DNA of 6,484 nucleotides from Armatimonadota bacterium. Lineage in GTDB: Bacteria > Armatimonadota > Armatimonadia > Armatimonadales > Armatimonadaceae. The position numbers and the translations under genes are program-made. Below are positions 1 through 6,383 of the stretch, in pieces. Each line of letters opens with the position of its first letter. Position 1 is the stretch's first letter. The notes under the pieces were generated by a model, which saw nothing but the letters and a program-made list of their open reading frames with translations, was not told the DNA's origin and did not search any database. The stretch lies in NCBI GenBank assembly GCA_030833025.1, contig JAURHZ010000132.1:1-6484 (forward strand). Direction: 5' to 3'.

Positions 1-2
1 TT

Positions 3-875
3 GAGGAACATAGCGCTGTTGATCGCGAGCGCTTCCCAGCATTTGATGACAACCTCCGACAGGCGATGTTTGATGAGCCTGTACGTTTCATCACGGATGG
101 CCTCCAGTCCAACAGCTCTGTCCTTGACTGGCTCTATGGCAAGCACACTTTTGTCAATGGCCCACTCGCAAAGCACTATGGCATGGATGACATCAAGCTA
201 AACGGTCAAAATCTAAACGATCCAACCCAGTGGGTACGTGTGGACAATGCCGACCGCTGGAGCCGCGGTGGCATCTTACCGATGGCAGCCTTCCTGACAA
301 AAAATGCATCCGGACTGCGAACCAGCCCCGTGCGACGCGGTTACTGGATGGTAAAGCGCGTGCTTGGTGAATACATCCCACCACCACCCGCCGTGGTTCC
401 TGAGCTTCCGAAGGATGAAAAAGCACTGGGCGACAAAACCCTGCGACAAGCACTTTCACAACACCGTGACAATCCAGCGTGCTCCGGATGCCACGCACGC
501 TTCGACTCCTATGGGCTTGTCTTCGAAGGATTCGGCCCCATTGGTGAGCTGCGCAAATTCGACCAAGGTGGAAAGCCAGTGGATACGGCTGCTCCATTCC
601 CAGGCGGAATCGAAAAGTCTGGCGTCGCCGGTCTGCAAGAGTACATCAAGACCAAACGACAACAGGACTTCCTAGATACCTTTGGACGCAAACTCACGAC
701 CTATGCCCTCGGACGGACACTCCAGCCATCCGATGACCAACTCCTGGCAAACATCCAGACACGACTCCGAACATCCAACTACAAAATCGGGTCTATGATA
801 GAAGCCATCGTAAACAGCCGACAGTTCCGCTATCGACGCGCTAGCACATCAACCACCGTAGCCAGTAAGGAATAA
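3..875 (+). CDS. DUF1592/DUF1588/DUF1585 domain protein, 3' part (5' end outside window)
   Basis: The frame is open from the window edge (first full codon at 3), so the N-terminus is missing; 290 residues remain. Residues 1-65 look like the end of DUF1592 (RQAMFDEP, then SVLDWLYGKHTFVNGPLAKHYG). DUF1588 follows, with RTSPVRRGYW near residue 106, a proline run IPPPP near 125, and CSGCH at 160-164 followed by FDSYGLVFEGFGPIGELR. DUF1585 covers about 225-276 (FGRKLTTYALGR, then IVNSRQFRYRR). In this family the full protein is much longer and often has an N-terminal cytochrome-like domain; these parts are not visible here. CxxCH suggests covalent haem attachment in the periplasm, but this is not proven for DUF1588. 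The next gene starts 4 nt after the stop and encodes the usual DUF1552 partner, so the two are almost certainly co-transcribed. The molecular function is unknown. An internal ATG at 66 is not a real start, because homology continues upstream of it. Confidence 0.93.
   Translation, partial: EEHSAVDRERFPAFDDNLRQAMFDEPVRFITDGLQSNSSVLDWLYGKHTFVNGPLAKHYGMDDIKLNGQNLNDPTQWVRVDNADRWSRGGILPMAAFLTKNASGLRTSPVRRGYWMVKRVLGEYIPPPPAVVPELPKDEKALGDKTLRQALSQHRDNPACSGCHARFDSYGLVFEGFGPIGELRKFDQGGKPVDTAAPFPGGIEKSGVAGLQEYIKTKRQQDFLDTFGRKLTTYALGRTLQPSDDQLLANIQTRLRTSNYKIGSMIEAIVNSRQFRYRRASTSTTVASKE
867..871 (+). promoter_or_regulatory. Ribosome binding site for the DUF1552 gene
   Basis: AAGGA lies 8 nt before the ATG at 880, inside the last codons of the preceding gene. 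It is the clearest Shine-Dalgarno sequence in the window and fixes the start at 880. Its position inside the upstream gene suggests translational coupling. Confidence 0.6.
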
Positions 876-879
876 TCCG

Positions 880-2220
880 ATGACGAACGAACAACGCATC
901 CAACACCACCTCTCACGCCGCGTCTTCCTGCATGGCACAGGCGTCGCAATGGCACTCCCATGGCTGGAAAGTATGCCTGTCTGGGGCGCCACAGATGATG
1001 CTGCCAAAAAGCCTAATACGCCACCAAAGCGCTTTGTCGTTCAGTTCATGGGAACTGGTATCAGCCCAAACAACTGGGGAGCCAAAGGTGAAGGCGCCAG
1101 CATGGAGCTGTCCAAAAGCCTTAAGCCTCTTGAGCCATTCCGCGAGAAGCTCAATGTCATCAGCGGACTCTTCAACCGACCATCCGTAGGCGTCGGCATC
1201 CACCCCGGAATGACTGGAAACATCCTCTCCGGAATGCCCCTCACACGCGGAGCCGTTCTCCATGGCGGCATCAGCGTTGATCAAGTCCTCGCTGCACGCC
1301 TCGGGAATGACACCATCCAACCAAGTCTGGTCCTCGCCTGCGAAAAGCCCCTCACTGGCTATCATGAGTCCAACTTCTCGATGGCTTATAGCTCCTACAT
1401 TTCCTGGCTGAACTCTGAATCGCCAGTCCCAAGCGAAGTCTATCCATCCCAGGCATTCGATAGCCTCTTTGATAACAATGGCAGCCAGCGGATGACCAGT
1501 GTTCTGGACCGCGTCCGGGATGATGCAGCTGCGCTTCGCCACAAAGTCAGCCGTGAAGACCGCGCCAAACTGGATGAATACCTGACCAGCGTCCGCGAAG
1601 TCGAAAAGCGTGCATCCAAGATGCGTGGCGAAATGATGAAAGCATCTGACAACGCCAAAAATAAAAACAAGCCACTTGTCGCGATGAAGCGCCCGGATGA
1701 TGGACTGCCAGAAGACCTTCGCGAACACATGAAGCTGATGTGTGACATCGTCGCTCTGGCAATACAGACCGACAAGACACGCATCGCATCGATGCTGATG
1801 TGTCGTGACCTCTCAGGCCTGTTCTATCCATTCCTTAATGTCAATGATGGCCACCACATTGCATCCCACGATGACAACTCAGCAGGCTACGAGCGCATCA
1901 CCCGCCACTACATCACCCAGCTCGCATACCTCGCTGGCAAGCTGGATGCGATGCCGGAAGGAACGGGAACCGTCCTCGATAACTGCTGCCTCCTTTGGCT
2001 GTCCAACATGTACTCGGGATCGATTCATGACAACAACCACCTCCCAGTCCTTACCATCGGCGGACTCGGTGGCACCCTCAAGACGGGCCGCGTCATCAAC
2101 TACCGTGACAAGGGCGATGAAAACCGTAAGATCTGTAGCCTCTACTTGGGTCTGATGGACAGAATGGGCGTCAAGCTCGACCGCTTTGGAGATGCAACCA
2201 CTCGCCTCGCAGCATTCTAG
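880..2220 (+). CDS. DUF1552 family protein with Tat signal
   Basis: The 446-residue product has the usual length for DUF1552. It begins with a twin-arginine signal, SRRVFLHGTG at residues 12-21, then a hydrophobic stretch (VAMALPWL). Cleavage is likely around VWGA (34-37), so the protein should be exported folded. Recognisable family stretches include FMGTGISPNNWG (56-67), GIHPGMTGNILSG (106-118), a basic/acidic helical segment at about 203-262 that may form a coiled coil, HHIASHDDNS (325-334), and the C-terminal LDNCCLLWLSNMYSGSIHD (366-384). The family has been linked to the alkaline-phosphatase/sulfatase fold through DUF1501, but no enzymatic role is established; this link is from memory. 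It pairs with the upstream DUF1592-type protein, a very common arrangement in planctomycetes. The start is supported by AAGGA at good spacing and by the Tat motif directly after it. A long antisense open frame over this gene is a coding shadow. Confidence 0.93.
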   Translation: MTNEQRIQHHLSRRVFLHGTGVAMALPWLESMPVWGATDDAAKKPNTPPKRFVVQFMGTGISPNNWGAKGEGASMELSKSLKPLEPFREKLNVISGLFNRPSVGVGIHPGMTGNILSGMPLTRGAVLHGGISVDQVLAARLGNDTIQPSLVLACEKPLTGYHESNFSMAYSSYISWLNSESPVPSEVYPSQAFDSLFDNNGSQRMTSVLDRVRDDAAALRHKVSREDRAKLDEYLTSVREVEKRASKMRGEMMKASDNAKNKNKPLVAMKRPDDGLPEDLREHMKLMCDIVALAIQTDKTRIASMLMCRDLSGLFYPFLNVNDGHHIASHDDNSAGYERITRHYITQLAYLAGKLDAMPEGTGTVLDNCCLLWLSNMYSGSIHDNNHLPVLTIGGLGGTLKTGRVINYRDKGDENRKICSLYLGLMDRMGVKLDRFGDATTRLAAF

Positions 2221-2241
2221 GCATCCCAAAGTATTACCGTG

Positions 2242-2982
2242 ATGATAACTGCCATCACCTGTCTGGCACTTTTGCAGCAGCTGATAACTCCGCCCTGTGT
2301 GGAGCTCAGCCAAACGCAATCGGTCCAGGCGGGTGGTGGCTTTATTACGTGTGAACCCAGTCCATTTGATGACGCACTCGATGCTGCAGTACGCATCCAA
2401 AGAGAATTCAAGGACTATCCAAGACAGCTCTTCGAACGTGCTGGATGCAACCGCATTGTGCTATGCACCAAGCTTGCATACGCAGGGCAGCTCCGCGCCG
2501 CTATCCCTGACTGGGAACATAACACCCTCTACATCGACACACAGCGGGGAGCCAAATCACCCGGCTACCCCGAACACGTTCTCCACCACGAGTTCTTTCA
2601 CCTCATCGACCATGCGGATGACGGGGATGTCTACAACGACGCCACATGGAATGCACTCAATCCAATTGGCTTTCGCTACGGCAACGGTGGTGTCAATGCA
2701 CAAACCACACGGAATACGGGCGCGTTGACCGATAGCATCCCCGGCTTCCTAACACACTACGCCACCACAGGGGTTGAAGAGGATAAAGCCGAGCTTTTCG
2801 CCTTCAGCATCACGCACAAGGACTACATAGCAACCAGATTCCGCACCGATACAACCCTCGCCGCAAAAATGACACGCCTTCAAGCCATCCTCAACAATCT
2901 ATGCCCAGGTGCCCAAAACCTCATCACCATTGATTCAAATGCACCGACGCCAAGCCATTCGGCATACCTAACGCACAACTAG
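2242..2982 (+). CDS. Putative exported zinc metallopeptidase (HExxH gluzincin, lethal-factor/PPEP-like)
   Basis: The product is 246 residues from the ATG at 2242; a GTG directly before it (2239) is an alternative start. HEFFH at 116-120 is followed by LIDH, giving two zinc-binding histidines and the catalytic Glu117. A third ligand is likely Glu184 in EEDKAELFA (179-187), with Tyr173 (GFLTHYA) upstream as a candidate transition-state tyrosine. HExxH, then Tyr, then an acidic run ending in AE-x-F/A resembles anthrax lethal factor and Pro-Pro endopeptidases, so the gluzincin label is inferred from pattern only. The first about 16 residues are hydrophobic (ITAITCLALLQQLI) and could be a signal, though they lack a positively charged start and a good lipobox. 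Six cysteines (7, 19, 37, 69, 75, 221) fit an exported, disulfide-bearing protein. The gene begins 21 nt after the DUF1552 stop with no clear Shine-Dalgarno. The substrate is unknown. Confidence 0.82.
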   Translation: MITAITCLALLQQLITPPCVELSQTQSVQAGGGFITCEPSPFDDALDAAVRIQREFKDYPRQLFERAGCNRIVLCTKLAYAGQLRAAIPDWEHNTLYIDTQRGAKSPGYPEHVLHHEFFHLIDHADDGDVYNDATWNALNPIGFRYGNGGVNAQTTRNTGALTDSIPGFLTHYATTGVEEDKAELFAFSITHKDYIATRFRTDTTLAAKMTRLQAILNNLCPGAQNLITIDSNAPTPSHSAYLTHN

Positions 2983-3046
2983 GAATCATTGCGCAGCATC
3001 ACACGTACAATGCACTAATAACGTTTGACAGGCATGGACTAAACAC

Positions 3047-3769
3047 ATGGAATTCCCATCCCGTAACATCACCGTTCTCGCAGCCGCCATGGTCGTCGGC
3101 CTGATTGGACTCGGTACCACGCTCGGCAACTCCATCATCCGATTTAAAGAACTCGACCGAACCGTCAACGTCAAAGGCCTCTCCGAAAAGGAAGTCGAAG
3201 CCAACATCGCACTCTGGCCAATCAACTTCTCAGCTGCATCCAATGACCTCACCCAGTTCTATGCAACACTGGACAAAAATGCAGACACCGTAAAGGCATT
3301 TCTCAAGAAACAAGGCTTTGCCGATAGCGAAATATCGGTATCACCACCCAATGTCACCGATAAGCTCGCCCAGCAATGGGGCGGTGGAGAACGAGCCGAA
3401 TTCCGCTATACCGGAAACCGTGGCGTAACGGTTTACACAACAGACATCGCAAAAGTACGCACTGCCCTCAATAACCTTTCTGTGCTTGGCAAGGCCGGTA
3501 TCACGCTTTCAAGTGGCGATAACGGCGGTGGGTCCCGCCCGCAATACCTCTTCACCAAGCTCAATGAGATCAAACCAAAGATGATTGAGGAAGCCACCCA
3601 AAAGGGACGCCAGGTCGCTGAGAAGTTTGCAACCGATAGCGGCTCCCGCCTCGGCAAAATCAAAAATGCTGATCAAGGACTCTTCTCCGTCGAAGACCGA
3701 GATCAGGAAAACCAACACCTCAAAACAGTTCGCGTTGTCTCCAGCATCGAGTACTACCTCACCGACTAA
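3047..3769 (+). CDS. SIMPL (DUF541) domain protein, membrane-anchored
   Basis: The 240-residue product starts with a short basic head and one hydrophobic segment at about 8-29 (ITVLAAAMVVGLIGLGTTLG), which is an uncleaved anchor or a signal. The rest matches the SIMPL/DUF541 family to which E. coli YggE belongs: RTVNVKGLSEKEVEANIALWP at 38-58, FLKKQGFADSEISVSPP at 85-101, and a C-terminal half with KPKMIEEATQKGRQVAEKFA (177-196) and a final strand VRVVSSIEYYLTD. SIMPL proteins face the periplasm or cell surface and some form oligomers, but their biochemical role is poorly defined. A 64-nt gap separates it from the metallopeptidase gene and may hold its own promoter: TACAAT at 3006-3011 is a possible -10 box, but without a convincing -35. 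The Shine-Dalgarno is weak (GGA at 3036-3038). The FGE gene follows after 10 nt, suggesting co-transcription. The start at 3047 is preferred because the next ATG (3089) would cut the anchor. Confidence 0.9.
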   Translation: MEFPSRNITVLAAAMVVGLIGLGTTLGNSIIRFKELDRTVNVKGLSEKEVEANIALWPINFSAASNDLTQFYATLDKNADTVKAFLKKQGFADSEISVSPPNVTDKLAQQWGGGERAEFRYTGNRGVTVYTTDIAKVRTALNNLSVLGKAGITLSSGDNGGGSRPQYLFTKLNEIKPKMIEEATQKGRQVAEKFATDSGSRLGKIKNADQGLFSVEDRDQENQHLKTVRVVSSIEYYLTD

Positions 3770-3779
3770 GCCATACATC

Positions 3780-4793
3780 ATGCTTCGAACACAAGGCTGG
3801 TATGCCATCCCTTTTGTCCTGATGGCTATTGGTTTACAAGGATGCCAACAACCAGCCTTGCCATCATTGCAACGCACGGCCATCACTCCGAGCTACGACA
3901 ACATGGTCTTAATCAACGGAGGCAGCTTTGAAATGGGTGGGGATACAGACCTCTTTACGGACACATCCCCAGTCCACACGGTCACCATTTCCAGCTTTTG
4001 GATGGACAAAACTCTTGTCACCAACGCTGAGTTTGCCGCATTCGTAGCGGACACCGGCTACAAGACCACGGCAGAACAAGCTCTGAACCCAGCAGACTTT
4101 CCCGGTGTCCCGCCCGAGAAACTCCAGCTAGGCTCCGTCGTGTTCACACCACCAAAGACCAAGGTCAACCTCGATGATGTAACGCAGTGGTGGACCTATG
4201 TTCCCGGAGCTAACTGGCAGCATCCAGAAGGCCCAGACTCCAGCATTGTAAACCGCATGGACCATCCCGTTGTCCATGTCAGCCATGATGATGCGCTTGC
4301 GTACGCAAAGTGGGCAGGTAAACAGCTTCCAAGCGAGGCGCAGTGGGAATACGCGGCGCGTGGTGGCCTAAAGCAAAAACCTTACGTATGGGGTGACACA
4401 CCTCCATCCACTGCGAATCAGCCGCTCGCGAACCTCTTCGATGGAGAATTTCCGCATAAGAACACCCAAAAGGATGGCTACGCAAGAACATCCCCCGTCA
4501 AACACTACCCGCCAAATGCCTATGGACTCTACGATATGGCGGGCAACTGCTGGCAATGGACGGCTGATTTGTACCGCCCGGATGCTTATAAATCGCATCC
4601 CGACCTAGACCCCCTTGGGCCCACGGAGAGCTTTGACCCGGATGAGCCAGGCAGCACCAAATATGTCCAGCGGGGTGGAAGTTTTCTATGTTCAGCAGAC
4701 TACTGTGTTCGGTACCGCGTTGCGGGCCGCGGGAAGGGTGCACGCGATACCGGAGCATCCAATGTAAGCTTTCGCTGCATCAGCCGTAAGTGA
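3780..4793 (+). CDS. Formylglycine-generating enzyme (SUMF1/FGE family), predicted lipoprotein
   Basis: This enzyme converts the active-site cysteine of sulfatases to formylglycine, using oxygen and copper in the aerobic family. The 337-residue product has a lipoprotein-type signal ending GLQGC, with Cys22 as the likely lipidated residue. The catalytic domain spans about 41-335: NMVLINGGSFEMGG at 41-54, then FTPP, GANWQHPEGPDSS, DHPVVHVSHDDALAYAKWAG, LPSEAQWEYAARGGL, and YGLYDMAGNCWQW near 248-260. RGGSFLCSADYCVRYR holds Cys304 and Cys309, matching the catalytic Cys336/Cys341 of human SUMF1. Many SUMF1-like proteins lack these, so this looks like a true FGE. The cysteines of the two structural disulfides of the human enzyme are mostly absent; only the FRC cysteine (333) remains. 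The ATG at 3780 is chosen because it directly precedes the signal; an upstream in-frame ATG at 3585 would bury the start inside the SIMPL gene. The sulfatase gene follows after 18 nt and is the obvious substrate. Confidence 0.93.
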   Translation: MLRTQGWYAIPFVLMAIGLQGCQQPALPSLQRTAITPSYDNMVLINGGSFEMGGDTDLFTDTSPVHTVTISSFWMDKTLVTNAEFAAFVADTGYKTTAEQALNPADFPGVPPEKLQLGSVVFTPPKTKVNLDDVTQWWTYVPGANWQHPEGPDSSIVNRMDHPVVHVSHDDALAYAKWAGKQLPSEAQWEYAARGGLKQKPYVWGDTPPSTANQPLANLFDGEFPHKNTQKDGYARTSPVKHYPPNAYGLYDMAGNCWQWTADLYRPDAYKSHPDLDPLGPTESFDPDEPGSTKYVQRGGSFLCSADYCVRYRVAGRGKGARDTGASNVSFRCISRK

Positions 4794-4799
4794 AACGCG

Positions 4800-4805
4800 T
4801 ATAAT
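4800..4805 (+). promoter_or_regulatory. Possible -10 box (TATAAT) just before the sulfatase start
   Basis: An exact TATAAT lies 6 nt before the ATG at 4812, in the 18-nt gap after the FGE stop. A transcript started about 7 nt downstream would begin at the ATG itself, giving a leaderless mRNA. No convincing -35 is seen around 4777-4782 (GCATCA), and the upstream FGE gene could supply read-through, so a chance match is quite possible. Confidence 0.22.
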
Positions 4806-4811
4806 CGACGG

Positions 4812-6383
4812 ATGCGACACATGGCAGGTCTGGTCATCGGGGTTTCCATTTTGGGAGCAGCAATTGGAGCGCTGGGGATGTCCGGGGCCACGGCAACCGG
4901 TCGGTTCCAAACGGGCGTGACGGAGGTGGGGAAGCCCAATGTGGTGTTTATCCTCACAGACGATGTCGGTTATGGCGATATCAGTGCGAATGGCGCGATC
5001 CGTGTCAAAACGCCAAACATCGACCGAATTGCGAAAGATGGCATCCGATTTACAAATGCATATGCCCCCGCCGCAACCTGCACTCCCAGCCGCTACGCCC
5101 TGATGACGGGTGAATACGCCTTTCGCAAACCTGGAACGGGGGTGCTACCAGGGGATGCCGCGATGATTATCGACCCCGCCCGCGTCTCCCTGCCACGGAT
5201 TTTCAATGCAGCAGGATATGCGACCGCCGCTATCGGCAAATGGCATCTGGGCCTCGGAAATGCAACATCCCCACTAGATTGGAACAAACACATCACGCCG
5301 GGCGCAAACGAGCTTGGCTTTGATGAAACCTATCTCATTCCCGCAACCGTCGATAGAGTTCCTACCGTTTGGGTCAAAAACGGGGATGTCGTCGGGCACG
5401 AACCCAGCGACCCGATTCAGGTGGATTACAAACAACGCATCGGGAACTGGCCAACCGGACGGGAAAACCGTGAGCTCCTCAAACAAAAGCACTCCCATGG
5501 CCACGATATGACGATCGTCAATGGCATCGGACGCATTGGCTGGATGACCGGCGGAAAGAAAGCTCTCTGGGTGGATGAAGACATCGCCGACACCATCATC
5601 CGAGAAACAACATCCTTCATCAGCAACAATAAGCGCAAGCCATTCTTCCTCTATGTTGGGACGCACGATATTCACGTTCCGCGGGTTCCGCACAAGCGGT
5701 TTGCTGGCAAGTCGGGGATGGGGCCGCGCGGGGATGCGATTCTCCAGCTCGATGCACAGGTCGGGGGCATCCTCAATGCACTGGATAAGAATGGTCTTGC
5801 TGATAACACGATCGTCGTCTTTACCAGCGATAACGGTCCGGTTGTTGATGATGGCTATCAGGACCAAGCCGTAACGCTGCTCGGTGACCACAAGCCGGCG
5901 GGTCCACTGCGCGGTGGGAAGTATAGCCTCTTTGAGGGTGGGACACGCGTTCCATTTCTCGTCCGCTGGCCTGCCGGGCAACGCTCAGCGAAAGGTAAAA
6001 CCAGACCGGACCTCATCAGCCTTGTCGATATGCCAGCTACTCTGGACCGCATCACCGGTGGACGGCACCAAAAAGACCTCCCATCTGATGGGTTGGATGT
6101 CAGTGATGCCATCCGTGGAGCGGGCCCAAGTAAGCGGGAGTTCATCGTTGAACACGCCGGACGCCTAGCCCTTCGATGGAAGAACTGGAAGTTCATCCCT
6201 GCGGGAAAGGGAGTCGCATTTCAACCATTGACGGGGACCGAGACGGGCAATTTGGATGCTGACCAGCTTTACGACTTGGATGTTGATCCGCATGAAGACC
6301 GAAACATCGCTGATGTAAATCCAACTGTCGTTACACGGATGAAGGAAATGCTGGCGCGAATTCGAGCGGGAAATCAGCCTTGA
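4812..6383 (+). CDS. Exported arylsulfatase-type sulfatase, Cys-type (CTPSR)
   Basis: The 523-residue enzyme should hydrolyse sulfate esters, probably on a sulfated polysaccharide or glycan; the exact substrate cannot be read from the sequence. A hydrophobic signal covers about 5-28, so it is exported. Catalytic features: NVVFILTDDVGYGD with metal ligands Asp50/Asp51; CTPSR at 90-94 with Cys90 as the formylglycine site; GKWHLG at 142-147; THDIHVP with His285 and His288; TSDNGP with Asp340/Asn341; and GGKYSLFEGGTRVPF with Lys370. A stretch around 229-246 (HGHDMTIVNGIGRIGWM) recalls a conserved group of sulfatases in Bacteroidota and Planctomycetota. The length is usual for family S1, with C-terminal LYDLDVDPHEDRN as in complete members. 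The FGE gene 18 nt upstream encodes the maturation enzyme. No clear Shine-Dalgarno precedes the ATG; a second ATG at 4821 is an alternative. GGG glycine codons are frequent here but nearly absent from the DUF1552 gene. Confidence 0.95.
   Translation: MRHMAGLVIGVSILGAAIGALGMSGATATGRFQTGVTEVGKPNVVFILTDDVGYGDISANGAIRVKTPNIDRIAKDGIRFTNAYAPAATCTPSRYALMTGEYAFRKPGTGVLPGDAAMIIDPARVSLPRIFNAAGYATAAIGKWHLGLGNATSPLDWNKHITPGANELGFDETYLIPATVDRVPTVWVKNGDVVGHEPSDPIQVDYKQRIGNWPTGRENRELLKQKHSHGHDMTIVNGIGRIGWMTGGKKALWVDEDIADTIIRETTSFISNNKRKPFFLYVGTHDIHVPRVPHKRFAGKSGMGPRGDAILQLDAQVGGILNALDKNGLADNTIVVFTSDNGPVVDDGYQDQAVTLLGDHKPAGPLRGGKYSLFEGGTRVPFLVRWPAGQRSAKGKTRPDLISLVDMPATLDRITGGRHQKDLPSDGLDVSDAIRGAGPSKREFIVEHAGRLALRWKNWKFIPAGKGVAFQPLTGTETGNLDADQLYDLDVDPHEDRNIADVNPTVVTRMKEMLARIRAGNQP

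Noticed and set aside
1..201. 66-residue open frame from the window edge in frame 1
   Set aside because: It overlaps the DUF1592 coding sequence in another frame, and its Ser/Met-rich translation matches nothing.
913..1728. 271-residue open frame on the minus strand
   Set aside because: It lies wholly antisense to the well-supported DUF1552 gene and its translation shows no family motif; it is a coding shadow.
2987..3012. CATTG...CAATG inverted repeat in the gap before the SIMPL gene, as a terminator or operator
   Set aside because: Only 5 bp arms with a 16-nt loop and no T-run; not enough to support either.
3025..3053. TTGACA (3025-3030) with TGGAAT (3048-3053) as a promoter for the SIMPL gene
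   Set aside because: The spacing is right, but transcription would start after the ATG at 3047 and the membrane anchor would be lost; probably chance.
3585..3779. Upstream extension of the FGE frame by 65 residues
   Set aside because: It overlaps the conserved end of the SIMPL gene, reads as low-complexity shadow, and would place the lipoprotein signal in the middle of the protein.
5274..5981. 235-residue open frame on the minus strand
   Set aside because: It is antisense to conserved sulfatase motifs (GHDMTIVNG, HDIHVP, SDNGP) and has no recognisable features of its own.
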